Assembly (NCBI GenBank): GCA_034521575.1
Contig: JAXHMJ010000005.1
Span: forward strand, 372,001 to 436,000
Reading direction: 5' to 3'
Origin: a candidate division KSB1 bacterium
Lineage (GTDB): Bacteria; Zhuqueibacterota; Zhuqueibacteria; Residuimicrobiales; Krinioviventaceae
DNA: 64,000 nucleotides
Below, piece after piece: positions 31,900-41,105 of this stretch. A program made the translations under genes and the position numbers. Numbering within the stretch: position 1 is the first letter of the stretch; every line of letters starts with the position of its first letter. Under the pieces are notes generated by a model. That model was given only the letters and a program-made list of their open reading frames with translations. It had not been told where the DNA came from and did no database searches.

Positions 31900-32369
31900 A
31901 CAATCTCCTTTCAAGCCTTAAATTTACTATAAAATAACAGAAATTGCAAGCGGGTTGTAATCTTGATTGGGATTGGGAAACGAGGATTGTTCATAAATGC
32001 TATATTTATTTTCATAACCCCGAGCTTTAGCTCGGAAGAAACGAGATCACCACACCCCACTCTTTCGCGAGGGGCTTTAGCCCCAAGTGGATATGAAAGA
32101 GTACATATCTGATTTTACAGGTTTTGCGATATTACGGCAAGCTAAAACACTTGAAATAAGGCTTTCAATAATACGATTTCAGCACACAGCAGCAGACGTT
32201 GATCCGATAACGACAGTTTGTAGCTTTGCATTTTTTATCCCCTGTCCGGGTTGTTTAACTTGTGTTTGTCTTTGTCTTTGCAACCTCAGGCGCCGCAAGA
32301 CATCGCATCAACTACCTTATTAGTTTATTTTATAACATGTTAAACGTTTTTATCCATTTACAAACGAAT
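31900..32369. other. intergenic region with two related GCTTTAGC hairpins
   Basis: No gene is supported. Two short perfect hairpins share the core GCTTTAGC: CCGAGCT-TT-AGCTCGG at 32020-32035 and GGGGCT-TT-AGCCCC at 32071-32084, about 36 bases apart. They look like dispersed palindromic elements. The remainder is AT-rich with no convincing promoter. Confidence 0.4.
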
Positions 32370-32777
32370 TTATTTGAAAAACGCAAACAACAACCCCATA
32401 ATCGCCCCGATTTGACCGATCCAAAAGATAAACATCCATTTGATGAGGTCGGCGCGGGTGTCAGATATTTGATTTTTAACACCGGCAATCTCTTCCGTCA
32501 TGCGTTCATTAACTTTGCCAATTTCTTCTGTCATGCGTTCATTAACTTTGCCAATCTCTTCTGTCATGCGCTCATTGACTTTGGAACTTTCTGTGGTGAT
32601 ACGTTCGTTGACCTTGGATATTTCTTCTGTCAACCGTCGCTCAAATTTTTCTTCCACAAACTCCAACATCTCGTGTTTCCGCTGTTCAACAGATTGATTC
32701 ACAAGACGAAGCAAACTTTCCGATGCGTCTTCGCCCAATTTTTCACGCAATGGTTTTTCTACAGTTAAAGCAGGCAT
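32370..32777 (-). CDS. coiled-coil protein with C-terminal membrane anchor (DUF1640/LA_3696-like)
   Basis: 136 residues. Residues ~20-100 are a charged coiled coil with three near-identical 11-residue repeats (TEEIGKVNERM) and a diverged fourth. The C-terminus is one membrane segment (LIKWMFIFWIGQIGAIMGLL), with very short remaining tail. Sequence and layout resemble DUF1640-type/LA_3696 proteins; no function is known. The ATG at 32777 has GGAGG 5 bases upstream and is preferred to 32789. Confidence 0.7.
   Translation of the reverse strand: MPALTVEKPLREKLGEDASESLLRLVNQSVEQRKHEMLEFVEEKFERRLTEEISKVNERITTESSKVNERMTEEIGKVNERMTEEIGKVNERMTEEIAGVKNQISDTRADLIKWMFIFWIGQIGAIMGLLFAFFK
32492..32623. repeat. 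33-bp tandem repeat inside the coiled-coil gene
   Basis: Four consecutive 33-bp units (starting 32492, 32525, 32558, 32591). The first two are nearly identical, the third differs at several bases and the fourth is diverged. They encode the 11-residue coiled-coil repeats, so copy number may vary by slippage without breaking the frame. Confidence 0.85.
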
Positions 32778-32789
32778 TTCACCCTCCAT

Positions 32790-33157
32790 TTTGATTTTAA
32801 AACATACATCAATTTAAGGATATTTCACATAAATGCAAGAGAAAAAGTCTCAAGGTAAGCAGGTCGAAAAGTCTCAAAAAAACAACTCTGTTGGACAGCA
32901 GTCCGTGCGGCCAGCGGGGTCGTTGAGAGGTGGAACCTCTGTTGATATGCTGCGCCGGGATGCACCCCCGACAAGGAAATAATAAAAACAATCTGCAAAT
33001 CTCCCCTCCTTTTTCAAGGGAAGGGACGTTCGTCAGATGCGGACACAGTCCGGCAGCTGACGAACCGGGGTGGTCCATGCACATTGACCCCTCAAGCATT
33101 CTACATCATGGTCTCTACTGCCCCGATGCTCGCGAGTGACGAACTCGTGAATATGAC
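32790..33157. other. intergenic region, no supported gene
   Basis: Open frames here are short, mixed-strand and low-complexity in codon choice. A CCCCTCC..TTTTTCAAGGGAAGGG stretch near 33002 looks like a common bacterial intergenic repeat. I see no RNA gene or clear terminator. Confidence 0.4.
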
Positions 33158-34961
33158 TCAGGCGGCCTTGCTTTCGGATTCTTCCGTTTCTTGTTTCTGC
33201 GGCACATCGGGCATGTCTTTGTTGAACTTTTTGTTCGTCACCCATTCGAATTTGCGGCGCAGGGTTTTGCTGTAAAATTTCTCCAGCACATCATAATCCA
33301 CTTCCAGTCCCCAGTTGTAATAGACGCGCGGATCGATATAGGATTTCTGACTGGTGCCCAGGTTCAGGGTGCGCTTTTCAGACGCAATGCGTTTCTGCGC
33401 CTTGATCTTGCCCAATAGACGGGTGTAGGCTTTTTCCAGCCGGATCTCGGTGCGTTCCATACGATTTTCTTTTCTTTTCGATGCGCTTTTCGTAACGATC
33501 GCGGTACTTTGCTTTTTGATCGTTCTTTTTAGCGGCTTTGCGTTTTTCATCGCCTTCTTTTTTCAAATCGCGCAGCTGATCCTTGATCTCTTTTTTCAGA
33601 TCCTTGATTTTCTGGATCTGTTCCCGGGTTTTGGCTTCGCGTTCTTTGTAGCGCTGCTGGCGCTCTTTCCAGTTTTTGGGCGGTTTTTTGTTGTGATTAC
33701 ACAGAATCGCGGCTTCGGCATTGGCTTTGTTGGCGGCTTCCCATTTCTTGTACTGAGGATCGGATGCTTTGACATCCGCTTCGACCAGCGTGTCCTTGAC
33801 CACCCGCGTGGCGTGCAGGGTACGGAATACTTTGGCGGAGAGGCCGGTCATGATCTCGGACAAAAACTCGTTGACATTGCGGCTGGAAATGTCGTAAAAC
33901 AGCTGCGGTTTTTTGTAATTGGGATGGCTTTTGCCCATGCGCATACTGGAATTGGACGGACGCGCATGGTCCACCAGTTCCTGCAGATTATCGCGCACCA
34001 CTTGCGGCAGTTCCAGTTTTTTGTTCCAGAGGATCGAATCCTTTCCCAGAAATCTAAACTCCACCAGACCGTCATCGTGAAAGGTGATATGCTCCGGACG
34101 CAGGGTGGTGGCGCCCACGGTATCGGCTTCATCCGGATCTTTTTCATCGCCCACACGCAGGCACAGATAATCGATCAGATAACAGGCGGTGGCAATACGG
34201 CGGCGTTTTGCATGCTCGTCCACCAGTGCGGATTCAATGCGGCTGCGGATTTCCTGCAGGCGCGCGGACAGTTCAATGGCCTTGTCGAATTTACCGGCTT
34301 CGCGTTCCTGCTTGATGGGCGCGGAATCATGCAGCCAGATGTATTTAAACTTGCCGCTCAACTTGTCCTGCCAGCGCGCCACCCACAGCGATTCCGGCTG
34401 CCAGATAATCTCTTTCCATTCATCCGGATCGATACTCTCGGCGTCCGGACTCAGATTCAGAGTCACGTCTTTTTTCTTGGCGCCTTCTTTCCAGCGGCCG
34501 CGCATGGGATGCTTGCCGCGCCCCATAAAGATACCGCTGGGCTCGGTCATATAATTGGCCAGTTCGATACGTTCACCGTCGGCTTCGGCGTGGCCGTATT
34601 CTTCCTTTAGCGCTTCGCGAATCTCTTTGCGTTTGGCCGCGAGTTTTTTCTTTTCTTCTTTGGTCATTGCGTCTCTGGCTTCTTTTTCCCGGCGGACGCG
34701 TTCAATGACCTCGCTGAAATCGATCTGGTCAATACTCAGCGGCTTGTCATATCCGAGACAATCGCTGAAATCCTTTATGAAATTCTTGACAAACACCCGA
34801 TCCTCGACATACGGGGTTCCCAGCTTTTTGGCCCAGGCATAGGCCATTTCTTCCTGCCTGGGATCGAGCTTGATCTTTTCACCGTCGACCCGAATCGACA
34901 GCCCCTGGTACTCCGGCGGTTCCGGTACCAGAATTCCTACATGATGTAATTGTTTGAGCAA
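33158..34961 (-). CDS. eukaryotic-type DNA topoisomerase IB (one frameshift in linker)
   Basis: About 600 residues with the eukaryotic nuclear topoisomerase I layout: N-terminal core domain (GIFMGRGKHPMRGRWK), catalytic core, a charged coiled-coil linker and a C-terminal active-site domain. Counterparts of all five human active-site residues are visible: Arg269 (CLRVGDEK), Lys307 (FLGKDSI), Arg380 (AKVFRTLHAT), His423 (ILCNHNKKPPK) and the nucleophile Tyr in LGTSQKSYIDPR (codon 33338-33340). It would relax supercoils through a 3'-phosphotyrosine link. The linker breaks near 33475 in an A/G-rich run; one indel joins both parts. Known bacterial type IB enzymes are mostly the smaller poxvirus-like form. 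The start is TTG with GAGG upstream. Confidence 0.9.
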
Positions 34962-35105
34962 GGGTCTAACCTCATTTAATGAATTTAATGTGAAAAGAAA
35001 AATAAAGGCTTTTTTATGAAATATGCAAGAGATAATTGAATCCCTTTAAAATTGACAGAGTATAATTAAAATCCAACCGGAATCTCTGATGACCTTTAAA
35101 ATGAA

Positions 35106-35134
35106 TTGACTGATTCTTAAAAATTGTTTACATT
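35106..35134 (+). promoter_or_regulatory. sigma-70-type promoter of the PorX-like gene
   Basis: TTGACT (35106-35111) and TACATT (35129-35134) are separated by 17 bases, 24 bases before the ATG, with AAAGG as ribosome site. The run of closely spaced genes to its right may start here. Confidence 0.55.
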
Positions 35135-35157
35135 ATAGTTTATATCCAAAGGTAATT

Positions 35158-36720
35158 ATGACAAAAGACTCTAAAAAAATACTCTGGGTCGACGATGAAA
35201 TCGACCTGTTGCGCCCACATGTCATGTTTCTGCAAAGCAAAGGCTATGACATGACCACCTTTTCCAATGCCGAAGATGCCATCGACCGCATTAAAAATAC
35301 CTCATTCGATCTGGTGCTGCTGGACGAAATGCTCAACGGCATGGACGGCCTCACCGCCCTGGGCGAGATCAAAAGCATTGATCCGTCGCTTCCGGTGATC
35401 ATGGTCACCAAAAACGAAGAAGAAACGCTTATGGAAGAGGCCATTGGTCAGAAAATCGATGATTACCTGACAAAACCGGTGAACCCCAGCCAGATTCTAC
35501 TGGTCTGTAAAAAAATTCTCGACCGGCAGAAAATCGCCGGACAGCGAATTTCCAGAGATTATTCCCAGGAATTCCAGCAGATATCTGCGCAGCTGCAGTC
35601 GAGTATGGACTGGCAGGACTGGATCGATGTGCATATCAAGCTGTGCACCTGGGATATAGAACTGGATGGACACCCGGATCTCGGATTAAAGCAGACCCTG
35701 TACGATCAAAAGCGCGAAGCCAATGCCGAATTCGGTCGCTTTGTTGAAAACAACTATTATGACTGGATCCATAATGAATCCAGCCCGCCTATGTCCGTGG
35801 ACGTCATTCGCAATTATGTGCTTCCGCAGGTCTCGGCCGGTAAAAATACGGTGTTCATGGTAATCGATGCCATGCGCCTGGACCAATGGATGACCCTGGA
35901 ATCGCTGCTGCATCCGTATTTCCGTATCAATCGCGACTTTTATTATTCGATCCTGCCCACGGCCACACCGTATTCCAGAAACGCGATCTTTTCCGGTTTG
36001 TTCCCCGGCGAAATGCACAAAGAACTCGGCGAATTGTGGAAAAACGCCGAGGACAAGGACGATGTCAGTCTGAACCGGCACGAACTGGAACTGCTGCAGG
36101 CGCAACTGCAGCGCCTGGATATTTCTCTAAAACCCGACCCAAAGTACGCGAAAATACTCGACGTACAAGGAGCCCTGACTCTGTCGCGAAAAATACACGA
36201 TTACGGCAGCATCCCCCTCTCCGCCATTGTATTAAACTTTGTGGATATTCTGGCGCATTCGCGCAGTTCATCGTCCATTATCAGGGAAATGATCCCCAAC
36301 GAATCCGCGTTTCGGTCCACCACGTATTCCTGGTTCGAACACTCGCATATCTTCAAGGCCATGCGCACCCTGGCGGATATGGGAGTCACGGTGGTCATCA
36401 CCTCCGACCACGGCAGCATACGCGGCAAACGCGGCGCCAGGGTGATCGGCGACCGCCGCACGTCGACCAGTCTTCGCTATAAATACGGCGAAAATCTCAA
36501 AGCCGATGACAAGCATGCCATGTTTATCAAAGATCCACGCGATTACAAACTGCCGGCGCGCGGGGTGACCACCAATTATATCATTGCCAAAGAGGATTAT
36601 TATTTCGTGTATCCGACAAACTATCATCACTATCTGAATTATTATGCGGACAGCTTTCAGCACGGCGGTATTTCTCTGGAAGAGGTTGTTCTGCCGGTCA
36701 TAACTTTGGAGCCGAAATAG
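35158..36720 (+). CDS. PorX-like response regulator with PglZ domain
   Basis: 520 residues. A receiver domain (1-125) has the acidic pair in WVDDEID, the phosphorylation Asp in LVLLDEML and Lys in YLTKPVN. A helical middle part (~130-220) precedes a PglZ domain of the alkaline-phosphatase fold (~225-515) with MVIDAMRLDQW, TATPYSRNAIFSGLFP and ITSDHGS, which carry the metal ligands and nucleophile Thr. PorX of Bacteroidetes has this architecture, controls the type IX secretion system, and its PglZ domain is reported to cleave oligonucleotides. No secretion genes are in the window, so only the architecture is certain. tsaE follows after 3 bases. Confidence 0.87.
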   Translation: MTKDSKKILWVDDEIDLLRPHVMFLQSKGYDMTTFSNAEDAIDRIKNTSFDLVLLDEMLNGMDGLTALGEIKSIDPSLPVIMVTKNEEETLMEEAIGQKIDDYLTKPVNPSQILLVCKKILDRQKIAGQRISRDYSQEFQQISAQLQSSMDWQDWIDVHIKLCTWDIELDGHPDLGLKQTLYDQKREANAEFGRFVENNYYDWIHNESSPPMSVDVIRNYVLPQVSAGKNTVFMVIDAMRLDQWMTLESLLHPYFRINRDFYYSILPTATPYSRNAIFSGLFPGEMHKELGELWKNAEDKDDVSLNRHELELLQAQLQRLDISLKPDPKYAKILDVQGALTLSRKIHDYGSIPLSAIVLNFVDILAHSRSSSSIIREMIPNESAFRSTTYSWFEHSHIFKAMRTLADMGVTVVITSDHGSIRGKRGARVIGDRRTSTSLRYKYGENLKADDKHAMFIKDPRDYKLPARGVTTNYIIAKEDYYFVYPTNYHHYLNYYADSFQHGGISLEEVVLPVITLEPK

Positions 36721-36723
36721 AAA

Positions 36724-37155
36724 ATGACCCGGGAAATCATAACATCCAGTCCGGAAGAGACCTTTGAATTCGGCGTCCGTTTCGCGGCTCAGCTGCAGCC
36801 CTCGAACGTGGTGACTTTTGTCGGTGACCTGGGAGCCGGTAAAACCACCTGCATCCGCGGTATCTGCCGCGGACTGGGCGTGACGGATCATATCACCAGT
36901 CCCACGTTCACCCTGATCAACGAATATGAGGGATGCATTCCGGTGTATCATTTTGATTTTTACAGACTGCAGGACAGCGGTGAACTCGGCGACCTGGGAC
37001 TGGAAGAATATTTTGAAAAAAACGGCATTTTCCTGATCGAGTGGCCGGCTGTGGCAGTCGACCTGCTGCCGCCGCGGCGTTACGAGATGCGGCTGTCATG
37101 GGATTTCAGCGCCGATCATCCGAATTCAAGAAAACTGATATTAACCGAACATTGA
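36724..37155 (+). CDS. tsaE: tRNA threonylcarbamoyladenosine biosynthesis ATPase TsaE
   Basis: 143 residues. It is the ATPase subunit of the t6A37 tRNA-modification complex. The P-loop GDLGAGKTT, SPTFTLINEY and HFDFYRL are family hallmarks. It lies 3 bases after the PorX-like stop and 7 bases before tsaB, so the three genes are one operon. Length is normal. Confidence 0.93.
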   Translation: MTREIITSSPEETFEFGVRFAAQLQPSNVVTFVGDLGAGKTTCIRGICRGLGVTDHITSPTFTLINEYEGCIPVYHFDFYRLQDSGELGDLGLEEYFEKNGIFLIEWPAVAVDLLPPRRYEMRLSWDFSADHPNSRKLILTEH

Positions 37156-37162
37156 GAGTTTT

Positions 37163-37828
37163 ATGCTGCACCTTGGAATCGAAACCGCCACACCAACCTG
37201 CGCCGTCGCCCTGTTAACGGACGATACGCTGCTGGCTGAATCCAGACTTAACATCAGAAACGTGCATGCCTCGCGTCTTTTTCAGCTGATCGATTCGCTG
37301 TTCCGCCACGCTGACAGGCGCATGCAGGATCTGAATGCGGTCTCCGTATCCATCGGGCCGGGTTCGTTTACCGGTCTGCGCATCGGTCTGGCTTCCGCCA
37401 AAGGCATTGCCACCGGACTCGATATTCCAGTAATCCCGGTCCCGACATTAAGCGCTCTGGCCCGGCAGGCACCTGCGGAAAATGGACGCCTGTATCCGTT
37501 TATCCGCGCCAGAAAAAACGAGTATTACACCGCGCCCGTGCTGCGCACAGACTGGGACGACCACATCGGTGAGGTGATGATCGTACATCCTGAGAATGTT
37601 GAAGAAAAGCTGAAAACACCTTGTATGCTGATCGGCGACACCCGCGAGTTGAACATTTCGCATCCGGACATTCATATCGCCCCCGCCTTTGCACATCTGC
37701 ATTCCGCTCTGCATGTGGCGCTGACAGGAAGAGACTTGTATCTGCAGGGAGACCTGTCCGAATTTGACACCCTGATCCCGCTGTACGGTCAGGATTTTGT
37801 GGCGGAAAAACCGAAAAAACGCGCCTGA
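37163..37828 (+). CDS. tsaB: tRNA threonylcarbamoyladenosine biosynthesis protein TsaB
   Basis: 221 residues, a catalytically inactive TsaD paralogue that scaffolds the t6A complex. ETATPTCAVAL at the N-terminus and SIGPGSFTGLRIGLASAKG are diagnostic. The C-terminal part is shorter and less conserved, as usual. It is co-transcribed with tsaE. A gap of 90 AT-rich bases follows before accD. Confidence 0.92.
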   Translation: MLHLGIETATPTCAVALLTDDTLLAESRLNIRNVHASRLFQLIDSLFRHADRRMQDLNAVSVSIGPGSFTGLRIGLASAKGIATGLDIPVIPVPTLSALARQAPAENGRLYPFIRARKNEYYTAPVLRTDWDDHIGEVMIVHPENVEEKLKTPCMLIGDTRELNISHPDIHIAPAFAHLHSALHVALTGRDLYLQGDLSEFDTLIPLYGQDFVAEKPKKRA

Positions 37829-37918
37829 CATTTGCAACCTTGATTAAATGCAATTTATTTTTAAATTAATAGTGGCGCTGAACGCATTCAATTTTTAATC
37901 GAATCATGGGATATTATT

Positions 37919-38770
37919 ATGGCCTGGTTTAAACGTGTAAAAACCAATCTACTTTCGCAAAAGAAGAAAGATATACCGGACGGTTTGTGGATCAAATGCA
38001 AAAAATGCGGCGAAGTGCTTTACAAGAACGAACTGGAACGCAATCTGGATGTCTGCAATTACTGCGGTTATCATTTCCGTATCACCAACGATAAATATAT
38101 CAATCTGCTTACGGACAAGGATTCGTTTGAAGAATTTAACAGCAGCATGCGCTCTATGGACCCCCTGAAATTCCGGGACACGGAGCGTTATGCCGATCGT
38201 CTGAAAAAAGCCATGAACAAAACCGGCATGAACGATGCGGTGCGCACCGGTACGGCATTGATCCACAATTTGCCGGTGGTGCTGGCGGTAATGGATTTTC
38301 ACTTTATCGGCGGCAGCATGGGATCGGTGGTGGGTGAAAAAATCGCCCGCGCCATAGATGTGGCGCTTGAACGGCGCCAGCCGTTTATCGCCATTTGCGC
38401 ATCCGGCGGTGCGCGTATGCAGGAATCCGCCTACTCGCTGATGCAGATGGCCAAGACCTCCTCCCGCCTGGCCAAGCTCTCTCAGGCCGGTCTGCCGTAT
38501 ATTTCGATTCTCACACATCCGACCACCGGCGGTGTGACTGCCAGTTACGCGTCTCTGGGGGATGTCATCCTGGCGGAACCGGAAGCCCTGATCGCATTTG
38601 CCGGCCCCCGGGTGATCAAACAGACCATTGGACAAGATCTGCCGGAAGGTTTTCAGCGCTCCGAATTTATGCAGAAACACGGTTTTGTCGACGCGATTGT
38701 CCCGAGAAACGAACTGCGGGACGCGGTGACCCAATTATTAAACTTTTTTCTCGACCCTCAAACTTTTTGA
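37919..38770 (+). CDS. accD: acetyl-CoA carboxylase carboxyltransferase subunit beta
   Basis: 283 residues. With AccA it transfers the carboxyl group from biotin to acetyl-CoA, the first step of fatty-acid synthesis. The four-Cys zinc finger is at residues 27, 30, 46 and 49 (CKKC, CNYC). The crotonase-like core has ICASGGARMQES and THPTTGGVTASYA. Length is normal and the frame intact. surE begins 12 bases later. Confidence 0.95.
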   Translation: MAWFKRVKTNLLSQKKKDIPDGLWIKCKKCGEVLYKNELERNLDVCNYCGYHFRITNDKYINLLTDKDSFEEFNSSMRSMDPLKFRDTERYADRLKKAMNKTGMNDAVRTGTALIHNLPVVLAVMDFHFIGGSMGSVVGEKIARAIDVALERRQPFIAICASGGARMQESAYSLMQMAKTSSRLAKLSQAGLPYISILTHPTTGGVTASYASLGDVILAEPEALIAFAGPRVIKQTIGQDLPEGFQRSEFMQKHGFVDAIVPRNELRDAVTQLLNFFLDPQTF

Positions 38771-38782
38771 ACAGGAACGATT

Positions 38783-39549
38783 GTGAAAATACTGCTGACA
38801 AACGATGACGGCATCGACGCCCCCGGTCTTGCAGCGCTGCGCGAGGCCGTATCCGAAATAGCCGAGGTGCTGGTTGTGGCGCCCGAAACCGAAATGAGCG
38901 CGGTCGGACACGCCATCACCCTGAGCGATCCGCTGCAGATCAAAAAACGTTATAAAAATGAAGAGTTTTACGGATACGCGGTGAACGGCACGCCGGCGGA
39001 CTGTGTGAAAATCGCCTACTGGGCGCTGCTGCGCGATGAACCCAAAACCGGATCTGCTCATTTCCGGGATCAACCAGGGTTCCAGATACCGGGATCAATG
39101 TGATCTATTCCGGCACGGTTTCCGCCGCCACCGAGGGCGCTATCCTCGGCATCCCCTCCATTGCCATGTCCCTCACCTCCTATACGTGGAAGAATTTTTC
39201 CACAGCAGCGCACTTTGCTCGCGATCTGGCGCAGACGGTCAAAGACCATCCGCTGCCGAAAGGCGTGTTTTTGAATGTCAATGTGCCGGCTGTGGAAGAA
39301 AAAAACATACAGGGGGTGCGCATCACCCGGCAGGGCCATTCCAACTGGATGGACGATTATCATATGTACAAAGCCCCGAACAAACGCGAATATTATTGGC
39401 TGGTGGGCGAACGCCGGGAGATACCGGACGATGACAATATTGATGACGGCGCTATTGAACAGAACAAAATCTCGATCACACCGATACATTATGATTTGAC
39501 TTTTTATCCGCTGCTGGAAAAAATGAAAAAATGGGATATTGAACGCTAA
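38783..39549 (+). CDS. surE: 5'/3'-nucleotidase SurE (two compensating frameshifts)
   Basis: About 255 residues of the SurE phosphatase family, which dephosphorylates nucleoside monophosphates and short oligo- or polyphosphates. The metal site NDDGIDAPG is at the start and VNGTPADCV near residue 70. Between about 39045 and 39085 the frame is lost and regained; corrected reading gives [11 protein letters not shown], then [12 protein letters not shown]. The stop overlaps the guaA start by one base, so translation is coupled. Confidence 0.88.
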
Positions 39550-41090
39550 TGCAGACACCGTTGGAAACGATTATTGTACTGGATTTCGGCTCCCAGTACA
39601 CCCAGCTCATCGCGCGCCGCATTCGCGAGCTCGGGGTGTATTCGGAGATCAAACCCTACTATACACCGGTTTCGAAACTCAAAGCTGAAAAGCCGGCGGG
39701 TGTTATCCTGTCCGGCGGTCCTGCCTCGGTTTACGCCGGGGACGCGCCCATGCCGGATACGGATATTTTATCACTAAACTGTCCGCTGCTGGGGATCTGC
39801 TACGGTCTGCAGGTTGCGGCACATCTAAGCGGCGGTTCAGTCACCAACGCCCCCCGGCGGGAATACGGGCGTGCGGAAATTTTTGTGGACGATCATTCCG
39901 ATCTGTTTTACGATCTCCGGGATGAATTAACCGTCTGGATGAGTCACGGCGATCACCTGACCCAGATGCCGCCCGGTTTCGAACGCATTGCGCATACGGA
40001 AAATTCGCCCATTGCGGCCATGAGAAACAAAGACGCCAGCATATTCGGCATTCAGTTTCACCCGGAAGTGGTGCACACCCCGAACGGCAAAGAGATTCTG
40101 GCAAATTTCGCCTACCGGATCTGTAAATGCTCCGGAAGCTGGAACGCCGAGGCGTTTGTGGATACCACCATTGCTTCCATCCGAAAACAGGCCGGGACCA
40201 GCAAAGTGTTGTGCGCCCTGAGCGGCGGAGTGGATTCCACGGTGGCCGCTTATCTGGTGGGACAGGCAGTGGGTGAGCAGCTCACCTGTGTGTTTGTCGA
40301 TACCGGACTGCTGCGCCAAGACGAAGCCGCCCAGGTCTGCGGCTATTTTGAAAATGCGGATTTTGAATTTATTCACGTGGACGCCGACGAACGGTTTCTC
40401 TCCAAACTGGCCGGCGTGGTGGACCCGGAAGAAAAACGCAAGATCATCGGGCACGAGTTCATTCGCGTATTTGAAGAACAGGCCAAATCTATCGGCAAAA
40501 TCGATTACCTGGTGCAGGGCACCCTGTATCCGGATGTCATTGAAAGCGTATCCGTGCGCGGCCCGTCTGCAACCATCAAATCGCATCACAATGTGGGCGG
40601 ACTGCCGGAAAAAATGGGACTCAAACTCATCGAACCGCTGCGTGAGTTGTTCAAGGATGAAGTCCGGCGCGTTGGACACCAGGTGGGCGTTCCGGATATG
40701 ATTCTGCGCCGGCATCCCTTCCCGGGTCCCGGACTTGCTGTACGCATTATCGGAGATATTACGCCGCAGCGTCTGGACGTTCTGCGGGAGGCGGACGCGA
40801 TTTTCATTGAAGAATTGATCAACACGGAATTATACGACAAAATCTGGCAGGCATTCGCGGTTCTGCTGCCCATCCAGACCGTCGGCGTGATGGGCGATGA
40901 ACGGACGTATGAAAACGCTGTCGCGCTCAGAGCCGTGACCAGTCTGGACGGGATGACCGCCGACTGGGCGCATATCCCGGACCCGGTGCTGGCGCGTATT
41001 TCCAACCGCATCATCAACCAGGTCAGAGGAGTCAATCGGGTGGTTTATGATATCAGCTCCAAACCGCCCGGAACCATTGAATGGGAATAA
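39549..41090 (+). CDS. guaA: GMP synthase (glutamine-hydrolysing)
   Basis: 513 residues. It converts XMP to GMP using glutamine and ATP. The class I glutaminase has Cys in [10 protein letters not shown] and the His/Glu pair in QFHPEVVHT. The ATP pyrophosphatase loop is [13 protein letters not shown], and the dimerisation domain ends with PPGTIEWE, the typical C-terminus. Length and frame are normal. glmS follows after 15 bases. Confidence 0.97.
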   Translation: MQTPLETIIVLDFGSQYTQLIARRIRELGVYSEIKPYYTPVSKLKAEKPAGVILSGGPASVYAGDAPMPDTDILSLNCPLLGICYGLQVAAHLSGGSVTNAPRREYGRAEIFVDDHSDLFYDLRDELTVWMSHGDHLTQMPPGFERIAHTENSPIAAMRNKDASIFGIQFHPEVVHTPNGKEILANFAYRICKCSGSWNAEAFVDTTIASIRKQAGTSKVLCALSGGVDSTVAAYLVGQAVGEQLTCVFVDTGLLRQDEAAQVCGYFENADFEFIHVDADERFLSKLAGVVDPEEKRKIIGHEFIRVFEEQAKSIGKIDYLVQGTLYPDVIESVSVRGPSATIKSHHNVGGLPEKMGLKLIEPLRELFKDEVRRVGHQVGVPDMILRRHPFPGPGLAVRIIGDITPQRLDVLREADAIFIEELINTELYDKIWQAFAVLLPIQTVGVMGDERTYENAVALRAVTSLDGMTADWAHIPDPVLARISNRIINQVRGVNRVVYDISSKPPGTIEWE

Positions 41091-41105
41091 AACAGGAGTT
41101 TTTAT

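Noticed and set aside
33450-34610. 386-codon open frame on the plus strand opposite topoisomerase IB
   Set aside because: The Phe-rich composition mirrors Lys/Glu codons of the minus-strand gene, which has clear homology.
39927-40715. 262-codon minus-strand frame in guaA
   Set aside because: It is a shadow of a gene with intact motifs over its whole length.
41091-41105. glmS ribozyme upstream of glmS
   Set aside because: Only 15 bases separate guaA and glmS, too short for the ribozyme.
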